The notes under the pieces: generated by a model | Database searches by the model: none | Told to the model about the DNA's origin: nothing | Seen by the model: only the letters and a program-made list of their open reading frames with translations | NCBI GenBank assembly: GCA_028281005.1 | Contig: JANQKS010000063.1 | Location: 1-64,000 of the forward strand | From: Pseudomonadales bacterium | GTDB lineage: Bacteria; Pseudomonadota; Gammaproteobacteria; Pseudomonadales; Azotimanducaceae | Length of the DNA: 64,000 nt | Direction of reading: 5' to 3' | Made by a program: the position numbers and the translations under genes | In this document: positions 44,209-53,944 of the stretch, one piece after another | Layout of the letters: the number at the start of each line of letters is the position of its first letter | Numbering within the stretch: the stretch's first letter is position 1

Positions 44209-44603
44209 CAGTAGCGCCCCACAAATGCCACGCTGTGATCAAACGGCCCCAGCGTGTGGCCGCCGGGTTCAAGTTCGTAGACGTCTACCTCAACGCGCCG
44301 TACCCAGGGGTGATCGGTAGCGGTAATTTCCGTGCGTACCTCCCAATCCCGTTCACCCATAAACACACGTGCCGTGTCTTTCCCTTCCGGTATGGCATTG
44401 TTGTCGTTGCGTAAGCTGATGCGTAGACGGTGTAGCTGATTCTGCGCGACCCAGTGGGCCATAGTGCGCCGCTCTAGGGTGAAAGTTTGGTTCGCCACCC
44501 CGCCGATGGCGTTGGAAATGGTGATGCCAACAGTGGCGATCACGACCACCGCCAACAGCATCTCCAGCAGGGTGAATCCCACAATTCGCTTAAACTTCAT
44601 CAC
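44208..44603 (-). CDS. gspI: Type II secretion minor pseudopilin GspI
   Basis: A 131-residue prepilin. The short leader MMKFKRIVG is cut before FTLLEMLLAVVVIATVG, with Glu5 present. The mature domain includes WVAQNQLHRLRIS and WEVRTEITATDHPWVRRVEV, typical of GspI, which nucleates the tip complex. It overlaps gspH by 14 bases and gspJ by one base. Confidence 0.93.
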   Translation of the reverse strand: MMKFKRIVGFTLLEMLLAVVVIATVGITISNAIGGVANQTFTLERRTMAHWVAQNQLHRLRISLRNDNNAIPEGKDTARVFMGERDWEVRTEITATDHPWVRRVEVDVYELEPGGHTLGPFDHSVAFVGRY

Positions 44604-45129
44604 CGCGCTCTAAGCTGGTGCGGGTAAAACCGTCGGAGCGTAACAGCCAGGGGGTGGTTTCCCAGTCTTCCGGTTCTACAGAAAGGGTAAACGGTGTGGT
44701 TTCACCACTGGAAAATAAAACGATGTTGGGAATTTCATCCTCATCTTCGTCGGGTTGCTGGTTGTTTAGGGCCAAGGCGCCAGGAATCTCCTCAATCTCC
44801 AATTCGAAACGTAAACCTTCGACATAGTCTTCCGCTGCAAACGGTTTCTCAACGCGTTGGATCCACTCGCCGTTAATCTCGTCAAATTCGGCAAAACGCA
44901 CACCGTCTTCATCGATGTACACGCCCCACTCGCGGTTGGCTTGTAATGCCTTGTCGCGCGCATGTTCAATTTTCAAGGCGAGGCGTTCGCAGTAGCCACG
45001 CAAAGTTTGCTCGCGGTCTACACCGGTGAAGGAGCCCACGACGACACCCATGAGAATGGAAACCACCAACACGACCACTAAAATTTCTACTAGGGTGAAG
45101 CCCGCGGTTGGCGTGCGGTACTTGTGCAT
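44590..45129 (-). CDS. gspH: Type II secretion minor pseudopilin GspH
   Basis: A 179-residue prepilin. The leader MHKYRTPTAG is cut before FTLVEILVVVLVVSILMG. The mature domain contains LRGYCERLALKIEHARDKAL and REWGVYIDEDGVRF, the GspH/FimT pattern. It sits between gspG (3-base gap) and gspI (14-base overlap) in the standard order. Confidence 0.92.
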   Translation of the reverse strand: MHKYRTPTAGFTLVEILVVVLVVSILMGVVVGSFTGVDREQTLRGYCERLALKIEHARDKALQANREWGVYIDEDGVRFAEFDEINGEWIQRVEKPFAAEDYVEGLRFELEIEEIPGALALNNQQPDEDEDEIPNIVLFSSGETTPFTLSVEPEDWETTPWLLRSDGFTRTSLERGDEV

Positions 45130-45132
45130 GGC

Positions 45133-45588
45133 TTACAAATCTGCGAGACGTATATCCGCGTTGAGGCCGTCGCCGCCGTCTTGCCCGTCCGCGCCTAAGC
45201 TGTAGAGCGTAAAATTGGTGTCATTGCGCTCGTAGATGTAGGGAGAACCCCAGGGATCGGTGGGCAACTTTTTAATGTAACCGTCCGGGTTCCAGTTTTT
45301 AGGCTCGGGAAAGCCGCTGGGCCGTTCCACCAACGCCTCCAGGCCTTGCTCTGATGAGGGATATTGGAAATTATCTAAACGGTAAACGTCTAACGCGCTG
45401 GCTAAGGAGCGCAGGTCGGTTTGCGCCGCCTGTATGCGTGCGGTGTCCGGCCGGCCCATAATTTGCGGCACAACCACGGCACCGAGAATGCCGAGGATCA
45501 CTACCACCACCAAAATTTCGATCAGGGTAAAACCGCGCGCGACCGGTTTACGCTGCTGTTTACAACGATGTCTGTGCTTCATTTTCAC
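45133..45588 (-). CDS. gspG: Type II secretion major pseudopilin GspG
   Basis: A 151-residue major pseudopilin. A long basic leader (19 residues) is cut before FTLIEILVVVVILGILGAVV. The calcium-binding C-terminal pattern includes DNFQYPSSEQGLEALVE, KLPTDPWGSPY and YSLGADGQDGGDGLNADI. It makes the pseudopilus shaft that pushes substrates through the secretin. It lies 13 bases after gspF. Confidence 0.96.
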   Translation of the reverse strand: MKMKHRHRCKQQRKPVARGFTLIEILVVVVILGILGAVVVPQIMGRPDTARIQAAQTDLRSLASALDVYRLDNFQYPSSEQGLEALVERPSGFPEPKNWNPDGYIKKLPTDPWGSPYIYERNDTNFTLYSLGADGQDGGDGLNADIRLADL

Positions 45589-45601
45589 TTCTCCTCAACC
45601 A

Positions 45602-46819
45602 CTACACCAGCTGATTCATACTCAATATCGGCAGCAACACCGCCATCACTATGAACATCACAACCGCCCCCATGATCAGCAACATGGCGGGTTCAAACAG
45701 TTTTACAATGGTGGACACAATACGCTCTACCTCAGCCTGTTGGTAGGTGGCCACGCGGTTTAACATGCTGTCCAATTCTCCGCTCTGCTCACCGCTGCCT
45801 ACCATATGCAGCAACATCGGTGGGAACTGCCCCACTTGTTCCAAACTCACCTTTAAACTCATGCCTTCGCTGACGGTCTGGGTGGCTTCCTGCAGGCGCC
45901 GCTTCAGCCAGGTATTGGACACAACTTCGCTGGCAATGTTCATGGCTTCCACCAATGGCACGCCGGCACCGGTAAGGATCGATAGCGTGTTCGCATAACG
46001 CGCGGCGTTGGCGCTACGGCTGATGCGGCCAATCATCGGCATGGCAAATTTCTGCTGGTCAAAGCGCAGACGGATGTTTGATTGCGCCAGCGCCCAGCGG
46101 ACCAACGTGATGAGCAAGATTACGCCGCCGAGGATAGCCCACCAGTAGTTGCGCAGCGCATCGGTAATGTTAATAAGCAGCACGGTAAACCACGGCAATG
46201 CTTGGCCGGTGTCTTCGATGACGCTGATCATGTCCGGCACGATGTAGACCATCAGGGCGCCGACAATCACAAAAGCCATGACCAGTAATGCAACGGGGTA
46301 AAACAACGCCATCTCTACGTTGCGGGTGGATTCGAACTGACGTTCCAAGTAATCCGCCAGATTCTCAAGCACACGGTCCAAGAAGCCGGATTGCTCGCCG
46401 GCCGCCACTGAGGAGCAATAAAGATCGGAAAAACTGTTGGGATAATCGCGTAAACTGCTGGCCAGAGAATGGCCTTCCATGACTTTACTGCGGATCCCCA
46501 GAATGAGCGCAGAAACATGCTGCCGCTCGGTTTGTTGCGCCACCGCGCTTAGAGCTTCTTCGATGGGTAAGCTGGATGCGATCAGGGTCGCCAATTGGCG
46601 GGTGAATAAAACCCGATCCAGGGCGGACATGCGGCGTGTGAAACTGATTCCGAAGTTGTCGCTCTTCGGTTTGCCGCGGTCGCTGGCAGGTGAAACTTCC
46701 AGCGGCATGAGACCGCGGTCACGTAAAGTCTGGCGTAATTGGCGAGCGCTGTCGGCTTCCATAACGCCTTTGTTTTGCTTGCCATTGGCGTCGAGTACAA
46801 CGTATTCAAATGCGGCCAT
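45602..46819 (-). CDS. gspF: Type II secretion inner-membrane platform protein GspF
   Basis: A 405-residue polytopic protein. Two repeated cytoplasmic GspF domains (FTRQLATLIASSLPIEEAL near residue 75, and YANTLSILTGAGVPLVEAM near 275) are separated and followed by membrane helices (about 175, 225 and 380). It is the central platform protein contacted by GspE and GspL. It starts 40 bases after gspE. Confidence 0.96.
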   Translation of the reverse strand: MAAFEYVVLDANGKQNKGVMEADSARQLRQTLRDRGLMPLEVSPASDRGKPKSDNFGISFTRRMSALDRVLFTRQLATLIASSLPIEEALSAVAQQTERQHVSALILGIRSKVMEGHSLASSLRDYPNSFSDLYCSSVAAGEQSGFLDRVLENLADYLERQFESTRNVEMALFYPVALLVMAFVIVGALMVYIVPDMISVIEDTGQALPWFTVLLINITDALRNYWWAILGGVILLITLVRWALAQSNIRLRFDQQKFAMPMIGRISRSANAARYANTLSILTGAGVPLVEAMNIASEVVSNTWLKRRLQEATQTVSEGMSLKVSLEQVGQFPPMLLHMVGSGEQSGELDSMLNRVATYQQAEVERIVSTIVKLFEPAMLLIMGAVVMFIVMAVLLPILSMNQLV

Positions 46820-46859
46820 TGGATCTTATTGTCTTCTTGGAGGCGGCCAACTGCGGGCG

Positions 46860-48458
46860 TTAGTCTTCAAGGGTGACGCGCAGCACTTCCTGCACTGTTG
46901 TTACACCCGCTAAGACTTTGGCTTTGCCGTCTTCGCGGATGCTTGGCGAAATGCGACGCGCGTATCCCGTGAGTTCCTGTTCGCTGACTTGATCATGAAT
47001 CAACTGGCGGATGGTGTCGTCAACCACCACCAGTTCATAGATGCCGGTGCGGCCACGATAACCAGAGTGGCTGCACGCTTCACAGCCTTTGGCGTCATAT
47101 ACCGTCGCGGAGCTTTCTTTTAGGAACTGTAGTTCAGCCGTGGTGGCGGGCCGTTGTTCCCGGCATTCGGGGCACAAAGTACGCACCAGGCGTTGCGCCA
47201 GCACACCCACCAGGCTTGATGACAGCAAAAATGGCTCCACACCCATATCCATAAGACGGGTTACCGCGCCGACGGCGGTGTTAGTGTGCAAAGTCGACAT
47301 TACCAAGTGCCCGGTCAGCGAAGCTTGTATGGCGATTTCCGCGGTTTCCAGGTCGCGAATTTCGCCGACCATGACCACATCCGGGTCTTGGCGCAAAATG
47401 GCGCGCAAACCGCGGGCGAAGGTCATATCTGCCTTGGTGTTAACTTGAGTTTGACCAATACCGGGCAGGTTGTATTCGATCGGGTCTTCCACCGTCAAAA
47501 TGTTGATGGTGTTGGTGGACAACTCTGCGAGCGAGGCATACAACGTGGTGGTCTTACCTGAACCGGTGGGGCCCGTGACGAGAAATATGCCATGAGGTTT
47601 GTGCACCACCGAACGCAGCGTCTGCAGTTGTTCGTCCGCCATACCCAGATTTTGTAGGGTCAGGCGCCCGGCTTGTTTGTCTAACAGTCGCAACACCACA
47701 CGTTCGCCAGAGCTGGCCGGCATGGTGCTCACGCGTACATCTACCTCGCGGCCACCGATGCGTAAGGAGATGCGGCCGTCTTGAGGAATACGTTTTTCAG
47801 CGATGTCGAGGCGTGCCATGACCTTGATGCGCGATACCAGCAGCGGCGCTAGTTCGCGTTTGGGTTTAACCACTTCACGCATGACGCCGTCCACACGGAA
47901 ACGCACGCAAAGCTCTTTTTCGAAAGTTTCGATGTGGATGTCCGATGCGTTTTCGCGTATGGCTTCCGCCAGCAAGGCGTTGATCAGCCGAATGATTGGC
48001 GCATCGTCTTCCTGCTCCAACAGATCTTCGGTTTCGGGCACCGAATTGGCAAGACTGGCGAGGTCCATTTCTTCGCCGAGGTCTTCCACCATTTGTCGAG
48101 CTTCTGAAGAATCTCGGGAGTAAGTGTCGGTGAGCAACTGCTCAAACTCCTCCTCCGCCACCACGCGTACATCGAGTTCACGCTTGGCCAGGCGCCTGAC
48201 TTCCGCCAGGGTGGTCAGCGAAGGCTGACCCTTGCAGGCCACATCTGCTTTGTTGCCGGGCAATTGTTTGCCGGTGATGACGATGCTGAAACGTCGCGCA
48301 AAGGCAAACGGCAACATGGCGGCCTCAGTGGGGTCAGATTGGCCCCCACCCATTGGGTCTGGCGCGTCTACGGCGTCGGTCACCGGAGTTGCCGTCGGTG
48401 TTTGCTCGAGGTCTGAGCTGACTGTGGTTGAATCCATCGTCGGTGCCGCTTCGTTCAT
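46860..48458 (-). CDS. gspE: Type II secretion ATPase GspE
   Basis: A hexameric cytoplasmic ATPase of about 532 residues. ATG 48458 is preferred over the TTG at 48467. A low-complexity first 45 residues are followed by the N1E-type GspL-binding region, then the ATPase domain. Walker A is GPTGSGKTT near residue 297. The Asp box and Walker B lie in [15 protein letters not shown], and the His box in [11 protein letters not shown]. The zinc-binding tetracysteine module is CPEC...CEAC. It heads the nine-gene operon. gspC and gspD, often upstream, are absent here. Confidence 0.96.
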   Translation of the reverse strand: MNEAAPTMDSTTVSSDLEQTPTATPVTDAVDAPDPMGGGQSDPTEAAMLPFAFARRFSIVITGKQLPGNKADVACKGQPSLTTLAEVRRLAKRELDVRVVAEEEFEQLLTDTYSRDSSEARQMVEDLGEEMDLASLANSVPETEDLLEQEDDAPIIRLINALLAEAIRENASDIHIETFEKELCVRFRVDGVMREVVKPKRELAPLLVSRIKVMARLDIAEKRIPQDGRISLRIGGREVDVRVSTMPASSGERVVLRLLDKQAGRLTLQNLGMADEQLQTLRSVVHKPHGIFLVTGPTGSGKTTTLYASLAELSTNTINILTVEDPIEYNLPGIGQTQVNTKADMTFARGLRAILRQDPDVVMVGEIRDLETAEIAIQASLTGHLVMSTLHTNTAVGAVTRLMDMGVEPFLLSSSLVGVLAQRLVRTLCPECREQRPATTAELQFLKESSATVYDAKGCEACSHSGYRGRTGIYELVVVDDTIRQLIHDQVSEQELTGYARRISPSIREDGKAKVLAGVTTVQEVLRVTLED

Positions 48459-48467
48459 GTACTTCAA

Positions 48468-48809
48468 AAATCCCGTTTGATCATCGTCGCCGTTCTGTCA
48501 CCGCAGGTGAGGCTGTACCGTCGGTCATCCTGCCTCGGGTTTTGGCGTCTAATAATATCAATAAGTTAGCGTGAAACCTAAACCGCTCATAGGTAGCTGG
48601 GCAGGACAGCAAACCCAGATTGATGACTGGATCACATTCAAGCCCTATGAGCGTACGTGCATAGTGTTTCAGTTTCATGATTAAGACCCTTCCTACTGTC
48701 ATAGATTCAGTGTTTGGCACACACTAAAACCGCGGCAGCCTATGCCCACACGCAATCTTTGCGGGTATGATCCCACGCCAAGTTCAGCACGCTCTTAAGA
48801 GAGGCAATC
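48468..48809. other. Divergent region between gspE and pyrB
   Basis: This 342-base region lies between the minus-strand secretion operon and plus-strand pyrB. It contains a doubtful small minus-strand ORF (48481-48678), a TATGAT hexamer at 48766-48771 that could be the pyrB -10 box without a clear -35, and GAGAGG just before the pyrB TTG. No pyrimidine-responsive leader peptide or attenuator hairpin was seen. Confidence 0.5.
48481..48678 (-). CDS. Possible small protein upstream of gspE
   Basis: A 65-codon frame beginning [15 protein letters not shown] has AGGAAGG about 9 bases before its ATG and ends just ahead of gspE on the same strand. The same frame has an earlier ATG at 48720. The product has no recognised domain and a basic tail ending TERRR. 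It could be a small co-transcribed gene or a chance ORF. Confidence 0.35.
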   Translation of the reverse strand: MKLKHYARTLIGLECDPVINLGLLSCPATYERFRFHANLLILLDAKTRGRMTDGTASPAVTERRR

Positions 48810-49832
48810 TTGGATTTTGTCGGCAATCACATTCTTTCGGTCAGTCAATTCAGCCGAGAGGACGTGCAACGCATTTTCAAGGTGGCCGACGATGTGCGCC
48901 CCTACGCCATGCGCAAACGCATTACGCGGGTTTTAGAGGGCGCCATTTCTTCCAATATGTTTTTTGAGCCTTCGACGCGCACCCGGGTATCGTTCGGCTC
49001 GGCGTTCAACCTGCTCGGCGGTGATGTGCGCGAGACGACGGAGGTGAAAGCCTCCGCTCTGGCCAAAGGTGAGTCGCTGTTTGACACGGCCCGGGTATTG
49101 TCCGGCTACAGTGATGTCATTGTTATGCGCCATCCCGAATCCGGCAGTGTGGCAGAGTTTGCTGAGGCCAGCCGCGTGCCGGTGATCAACGGCGGCGACG
49201 GGCCCAATGAGCACCCCAGTCAAGCGCTGCTGGATCTGTACACCATGCGTCAGGAAATGGCGACCCATGGTAAAACCCTCGACCACCTGCGCATCGCCTT
49301 GATTGGCGATCTCAAGTACGGGCGCGCGGTGCATTCTTTATGCAAATTGCTGGGCTTGTACGACAACATCAGCCTTCACTTGGTCTCGCCACCGGGTTTG
49401 GAGATACCTGAAGAGATAACAGATGAACTGCGCGGCAAAGGCCACTCCGTAATGCCTTTCCACATTATGGAAGACGGCATACATGAAGTGGACATCCTCT
49501 ACGTCACACGCACCCAGGAAGAACGTTTTCCTTCGCAGGAAGAGGCTGATAAATACCGCGGTCTGTTTCGCTTGAATCAGGCGATTTACACCCAGCATTG
49601 TGAGCCGAACACAGTCATCATGCATCCCCTACCCCGGGATTCCCGCGCCCAGGCACAAGAGCTGGATGAAGATCTGAATCAAAATCCAAACCTGGCGATC
49701 TTTCGCCAAACGGACAATGGTGTACTGGTGAGAATGGCGCTTTTTGCGCTGGTGTTAGATGTGGTGGACGAAGTGGACAATCACGCCAAACCGGTCACCT
49801 GGTATACGGCGAAAAGGCACCAGCCGCTATAG
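48810..49832 (+). CDS. pyrB: Aspartate carbamoyltransferase catalytic subunit PyrB
   Basis: A 340-residue enzyme joining carbamoyl phosphate and aspartate in the second step of UMP synthesis. The carbamoyl phosphate loop FFEPSTRTRVSF, then NGGDGPNEHPSQALLDLYT and the C-terminal HPLPR are all present. It starts at TTG 48810 with GAGAGG about 6 bases upstream. It is slightly longer than the E. coli subunit. No pyrI regulatory subunit or dihydroorotase gene is adjacent, so it stands alone. Its need for carbamoyl phosphate is shared with the NodU-type enzyme at 10546-12348. Confidence 0.95.
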   Translation: MDFVGNHILSVSQFSREDVQRIFKVADDVRPYAMRKRITRVLEGAISSNMFFEPSTRTRVSFGSAFNLLGGDVRETTEVKASALAKGESLFDTARVLSGYSDVIVMRHPESGSVAEFAEASRVPVINGGDGPNEHPSQALLDLYTMRQEMATHGKTLDHLRIALIGDLKYGRAVHSLCKLLGLYDNISLHLVSPPGLEIPEEITDELRGKGHSVMPFHIMEDGIHEVDILYVTRTQEERFPSQEEADKYRGLFRLNQAIYTQHCEPNTVIMHPLPRDSRAQAQELDEDLNQNPNLAIFRQTDNGVLVRMALFALVLDVVDEVDNHAKPVTWYTAKRHQPL

Positions 49833-49910
49833 CAATCGTTGGCTGTTAGCGACAGGCGGCTGATGCTTACTACACGTACTACGGTCTAGCTACGGATTAG
49901 CTGCCTTAGT

Positions 49911-50363
49911 CTAACGCTTCTTCAGTGCTTTTTTGGGCACTTTAGGCATGCGGTCTCGCCAGGCCTTGGGCGCAGCTTTGTAGCCGCGACACTCCGCCAG
50001 ATACTTGGTCGCCTCTTTCCAAGCTTTGTCTGCGCCAAGCCGCTTCACGGAAAACTCGCGCACGTGTGATTTGCCGCTGGTTTGCACTTGCACGCGAAAC
50101 GCCGGAGACGGCCGATACACGAGGTTGATACCGCGCACGCCGGTGGAGTGCTTTTTGCCGGTGTCCGCGTCGCGTACGCGTTTCGCTTTAGCATTCTGTT
50201 GGCGCTCGGCCCACTTCTGATCTAACGCTTTTGCTTCTCGGCGTACTTCTTTTTGTTTGGTCTTGTTTAGACCAATTAAACTAAAGTACTCCTGTTGCAA
50301 TTTACCGTCGATCGAGCGGGCGACGCGCAACAATTGCCCATTGTTAAGTTCGTATACTGCCAT
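49911..50363 (-). CDS. AP2-domain-like protein
   Basis: A 150-residue basic protein. The central part (about residues 75-130) begins STGVRGINLVYR, continues with AFRVQVQTSGKSHVREFSV, and ends in a helix, LGADKAWKEATKYLAECRGY. Three strands followed by one helix is the AP2/ERF layout. The N-terminal part has a helical, lysine-rich stretch and the C-terminus is lysine/arginine-rich, which fits nucleic-acid binding. Bacterial AP2 proteins are often linked to mobile endonucleases, but here no nuclease motif is seen. It is a single gene convergent with pyrB. Domain call by eye. Confidence 0.6.
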   Translation of the reverse strand: MAVYELNNGQLLRVARSIDGKLQQEYFSLIGLNKTKQKEVRREAKALDQKWAERQQNAKAKRVRDADTGKKHSTGVRGINLVYRPSPAFRVQVQTSGKSHVREFSVKRLGADKAWKEATKYLAECRGYKAAPKAWRDRMPKVPKKALKKR

Positions 50364-50398
50364 TGGATTGCTCCTATTTGCTTGGCGAGTAGGTCGAA

Positions 50399-51328
50399 CT
50401 ATATCAGAGCTTCCAGTTCAGGTAATGCCTTAAACAAATCGGCAACAAGACCGTAATCTGCAACCTGGAAAATCGGCGCGTCTTCATCTTTGTTGATAGC
50501 AACAATGACTTTTGAGTCTTTCATGCCCGCAAGGTGCTGTATAGCGCCCGAGATACCGACAGCGATGTAGAGATCGGGAGCAACAATCTTCCCGGTCTGC
50601 CCCACCTGCATGTCGTTGGGTACAAATCCGGCATCAACAGCAGCGCGCGAAGCACCGATGGCGGCGCCTAATTTATCGGCAATACCTTCTAACAAGCTGA
50701 AGTTGTCGCCGCTCTGCATACCGCGACCGCCGGAGATGATGATGCTTGCGGCCGTCAGCTCGGGACGCTCGGATTGCGCAATTTCTTCACCGATAAATTC
50801 CGAGTTGCCGGCATCGTGTGCGGCACCTAGCGCCTCAACACTCGCGCTGCCGCCCTCTGCGGCTACTGGATCGTAGGCAGTCCCGCGTACCGATACCACC
50901 TTTACGGCATCGTTAGATTTAACCGTGGCGATGGCGTTGCCCGCGTAGATCGGACGTTGGAAGGTGTCTTCACTATCCACTGCGGTGATGTCGGAGATCA
51001 TGGCAACACCCAACAATGCAGCCACGCGGGGTAAGTAGTTTTTACCGTTGGTGGTGTGGGCTGCCACGACATGCGAATAGCCGCCGGCTGTTTCTACAAC
51101 GAGCGGTGCAATGTTCTCCGGCAACTGATTGGCATAAGCCGCGTTATCAGCCACGATGACTTTGTTCACACCCGGCACAGCGGCGGCTTGAGTGGCCACT
51201 GCATCGACGCCAGCACCAGCAACCAGGACGTCCACATCCCCACCAATGGCGGCGGCTGCAGCGAGTGCCACGCGGGTGGCTGCTTTCAACTCAGAATTAT
51301 CGTGTTCTGCTACAACTAATACGCTCAT
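50399..51328 (-). CDS. etfA: Electron transfer flavoprotein alpha subunit EtfA
   Basis: A 309-residue FAD-binding subunit that carries electrons from acyl-CoA dehydrogenases to ETF-QO. The C-terminal FAD domain is clear: [38 protein letters not shown] and [16 protein letters not shown], then [13 protein letters not shown]. It overlaps etfB by 4 bases (ATGA). Confidence 0.96.
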   Translation of the reverse strand: MSVLVVAEHDNSELKAATRVALAAAAAIGGDVDVLVAGAGVDAVATQAAAVPGVNKVIVADNAAYANQLPENIAPLVVETAGGYSHVVAAHTTNGKNYLPRVAALLGVAMISDITAVDSEDTFQRPIYAGNAIATVKSNDAVKVVSVRGTAYDPVAAEGGSASVEALGAAHDAGNSEFIGEEIAQSERPELTAASIIISGGRGMQSGDNFSLLEGIADKLGAAIGASRAAVDAGFVPNDMQVGQTGKIVAPDLYIAVGISGAIQHLAGMKDSKVIVAINKDEDAPIFQVADYGLVADLFKALPELEALI

Positions 51329-52077
51329 GAAATCACCTTGGCTTCGTTTTTAAGTTTGTCGACGAGCTCTTCTACGGTTTCTACCTTGATACCCGCTTCA
51401 CGCTCGGCAGGCGGTTCAACCTTGAGTGTTTCCACGGTTGGCGTGACGTCAACACCCAACTCATCCGGGGTGGTCACATCCAAAGGCTTCTTCTTTGCCT
51501 TCATGATGTTCGGTAAAGAAGCGTAGCGCGGTTCGTTCAAACGCAGGTCGGTGGTAACCACGGCAGGCAGGCCTACCTTCACCGTTTGCAGACCACCATC
51601 AATTTCACGCACCACTTGGGCTTTGCCGTCTGCAATGGTGACTTCAGAGGCGAAAGTGGCTTGCGGCATGCCGGTTAACGCGGCAAACATCTGACCGGTT
51701 TGGCTGTTGTCGCCGTCAATACTCTGTTTACCGAAGATCACCAGTTCAGCACCTTCTTTCTCTTGCAGTGCTTGGAGTGCGCGGGCAATGCCCAAAGGTT
51801 GAACGTCCGCGTCTGTTTCGATCAGCACTGCTCGGTCTGCGCCCAGCGCCAAACAGGTGCGTAGCTGTTCCTGACAAGCGGACTCTCCAACCGCAACGGC
51901 TACCACTTCTGTGGCGGTGCCAGCTTCTTTTAAGCGCACCGCTTCTTCAATGGCGATTTCGCAAAACGGGTTAACGGACATTTTGACGTTGGCTAGGTCT
52001 ACCCCGGTATTGTCTGGCTTCACGCGCACTTTGACGTTGTAGTCAACCACGCGTTTAACGGGTACCAGTACTTTCAT
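51325..52077 (-). CDS. etfB: Electron transfer flavoprotein beta subunit EtfB
   Basis: A 250-residue AMP-binding subunit of ETF. It starts [19 protein letters not shown]. The family segments [39 protein letters not shown] and the recognition-loop region [21 protein letters not shown] are present. It is the first gene of an etfB-etfA operon transcribed divergently from ETF-QO, its electron acceptor. Confidence 0.96.
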   Translation of the reverse strand: MKVLVPVKRVVDYNVKVRVKPDNTGVDLANVKMSVNPFCEIAIEEAVRLKEAGTATEVVAVAVGESACQEQLRTCLALGADRAVLIETDADVQPLGIARALQALQEKEGAELVIFGKQSIDGDNSQTGQMFAALTGMPQATFASEVTIADGKAQVVREIDGGLQTVKVGLPAVVTTDLRLNEPRYASLPNIMKAKKKPLDVTTPDELGVDVTPTVETLKVEPPAEREAGIKVETVEELVDKLKNEAKVIS

Positions 52078-52232
52078 AAGTTCCTCACTTCAAAGCACTA
52101 ACAGGAGTTAGCGAGCTGTATTGGTATTGAGTTTTTGTTCTACGAGACCAAGAGGTGGAATCGGCCCGAGATTTTTGGGCGGCGTATTGTCGCTATGCAG
52201 CTATTCAAGGTCAAGGAACGCTTAAAACGCGT

Positions 52233-52238
52233 TATAAT
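52233..52238 (+). promoter_or_regulatory. Consensus -10 box upstream of ETF-QO
   Basis: A perfect TATAAT lies about 42 bases before the GTG start at 52280, in the 202-base gap between divergent etfB and ETF-QO. No good -35 hexamer is seen at the standard spacing, so an activator or extended element may be needed. Confidence 0.5.
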
Positions 52239-52279
52239 CGTCGGCTGACTTTTCCGCAGAGCAGATAGGACAATACACA

Positions 52280-53941
52280 GTGAGCGAAATCGAACGCGAA
52301 TCAATGGAATTTGACGTTGTCATCGTCGGTGGCGGCCCGGCCGGGTTGAGTGCCGCCTGCCGCTTGATGCAGCTGGCCGAAGCGGCTGGCACGGAGATTT
52401 CGGTCTGTTTGGTTGAAAAAGGCTCCGAGATTGGTGCCCACATTCTTTCTGGCGCGGTGGTTGAACCACGGGCGTTGAATGAGCTGTTCCCAAACTGGCA
52501 GGAAATGGGTGCACCGTTGACCAATCCGGTTACCGTGGACGAAGTGTTTTATCTGCCGAATGGCACCAATCACATCCGCACGCCGAACATGTTGGTACCC
52601 AAGGCAACCCACAATCACGGCAACTATGCCACCAGCTTAGGTAACTTATGCCGTTGGCTCGGCGAACAAGCAGAAAACATGGGAGTAAACGTCTTTCCAG
52701 GCTTCGCCGCCTCAGAAGTGCTCTACGACGAGAACGGCGCGGTGTGCGGCATCGCCACGGGTGATATGGGTATTGGCGCGGATGGTGAGCAGAAGGCTAC
52801 TTTCGCACCCGGATATGAATTACGGGCCAAATACACTTTATTTGGTGAAGGCTGTCGCGGACACCTCGGTAAACAACTCATTCAGAAGTTTGAGCTCGAC
52901 GCAAACAGCGGTACACAACACTATGCCATAGGGTTTAAAGAGCTGTGGGACATAGACCCTGACAAACACGTACCTGGCAAGGTCATGCACACCATGGGGT
53001 GGCCAGGTAACCACTTTGGCGGCCTTTTTACCGGCTCTTACCTCTACCACTTAGAAAACAATCAAGTGTCGCTCGGTTTGATTGTTGATCTGTCTTACGC
53101 CAATCCACACATCAGCCCGTTTGACGAGTTCCAGCGCTACAAACACCATCCACTGATCGCCAATGTCCTGGAAGGCGGCACGCGGGTGTCTTATGGCGCG
53201 CGCGCAATTGTCAAAGGCGGGTTGGCTGCGCTGCCGGAACTGGCTGTTCCGGGTGGTCTGTTAATTGGTGATGACGCCGGCTTCCTTAACATGACCAAAA
53301 TCAAGGGCAGTCATACCGCCATGAAGTCCGGCATGCTGGCGGCTGAAGCCGTGGCAGAAGCCTTAATGGGCGGCTCCGAGGGGGGCGAAAAGCTGGACAC
53401 GTTCCAAAGTAAGTTTGAAGGGTCCTGGTTGTATGAGGAGCTGCGCCAAGCACGTAATTCTCAGCAAGCCATCCACAAGTTTGGCACCTTGTTCGGCGCC
53501 GGCTTCATCTGGGCAGACCAATTTATAAAAGGCAACATGCCATTTACCCTTCAAGACCCGACGCCAGACCACGCCACGCTGAAGCCGGCCAGTAGTTCGA
53601 AACAGATCGATTATCCCAAGCCGGATGGCGTGCTGTCTTTTGACAAATTGTCGTCGGTGTTTCTCTCCAACACCAACCATGAAGAAGACCAGCCTTGCCA
53701 CTTGCAGCTCGCGGATGCGTCAATTCCGATCGGCCAGAATTTGCCGCAGTACGATGAGCCGGCGCAACGTTATTGCCCCGCCGGCGTCTATGAGGTGATT
53801 GAAGAAAACAACGAAAAGCGTTTTCAGATCAATGCGCAGAACTGCGTACACTGTAAAACCTGTGACATTAAGGACCCCGCGCAGAACATTACCTGGGTGG
53901 TTCCGGAAGGCACCGGCGGACCCAACTATCCAAACATGTAG
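52280..53941 (+). CDS. Electron transfer flavoprotein-ubiquinone oxidoreductase (ETF-QO)
   Basis: A 553-residue membrane-associated FAD and 4Fe-4S protein that passes electrons from ETF to ubiquinone. The N-terminal FAD site is VVIVGGGPAGLSAACRLM. The middle holds HTMGWPGNHFGGLFTGSYLY, and the C-terminal cluster site has CPAGVYE, NCVHCKTCDIKDPAQNI and WVVPEGTGGPNYPNM. It starts at GTG 52280 (AGGA upstream) or ATG 52304. Divergent arrangement with etfBA completes the pathway. Confidence 0.96.
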   Translation: MSEIERESMEFDVVIVGGGPAGLSAACRLMQLAEAAGTEISVCLVEKGSEIGAHILSGAVVEPRALNELFPNWQEMGAPLTNPVTVDEVFYLPNGTNHIRTPNMLVPKATHNHGNYATSLGNLCRWLGEQAENMGVNVFPGFAASEVLYDENGAVCGIATGDMGIGADGEQKATFAPGYELRAKYTLFGEGCRGHLGKQLIQKFELDANSGTQHYAIGFKELWDIDPDKHVPGKVMHTMGWPGNHFGGLFTGSYLYHLENNQVSLGLIVDLSYANPHISPFDEFQRYKHHPLIANVLEGGTRVSYGARAIVKGGLAALPELAVPGGLLIGDDAGFLNMTKIKGSHTAMKSGMLAAEAVAEALMGGSEGGEKLDTFQSKFEGSWLYEELRQARNSQQAIHKFGTLFGAGFIWADQFIKGNMPFTLQDPTPDHATLKPASSSKQIDYPKPDGVLSFDKLSSVFLSNTNHEEDQPCHLQLADASIPIGQNLPQYDEPAQRYCPAGVYEVIEENNEKRFQINAQNCVHCKTCDIKDPAQNITWVVPEGTGGPNYPNM

Positions 53942-53944
53942 AGA

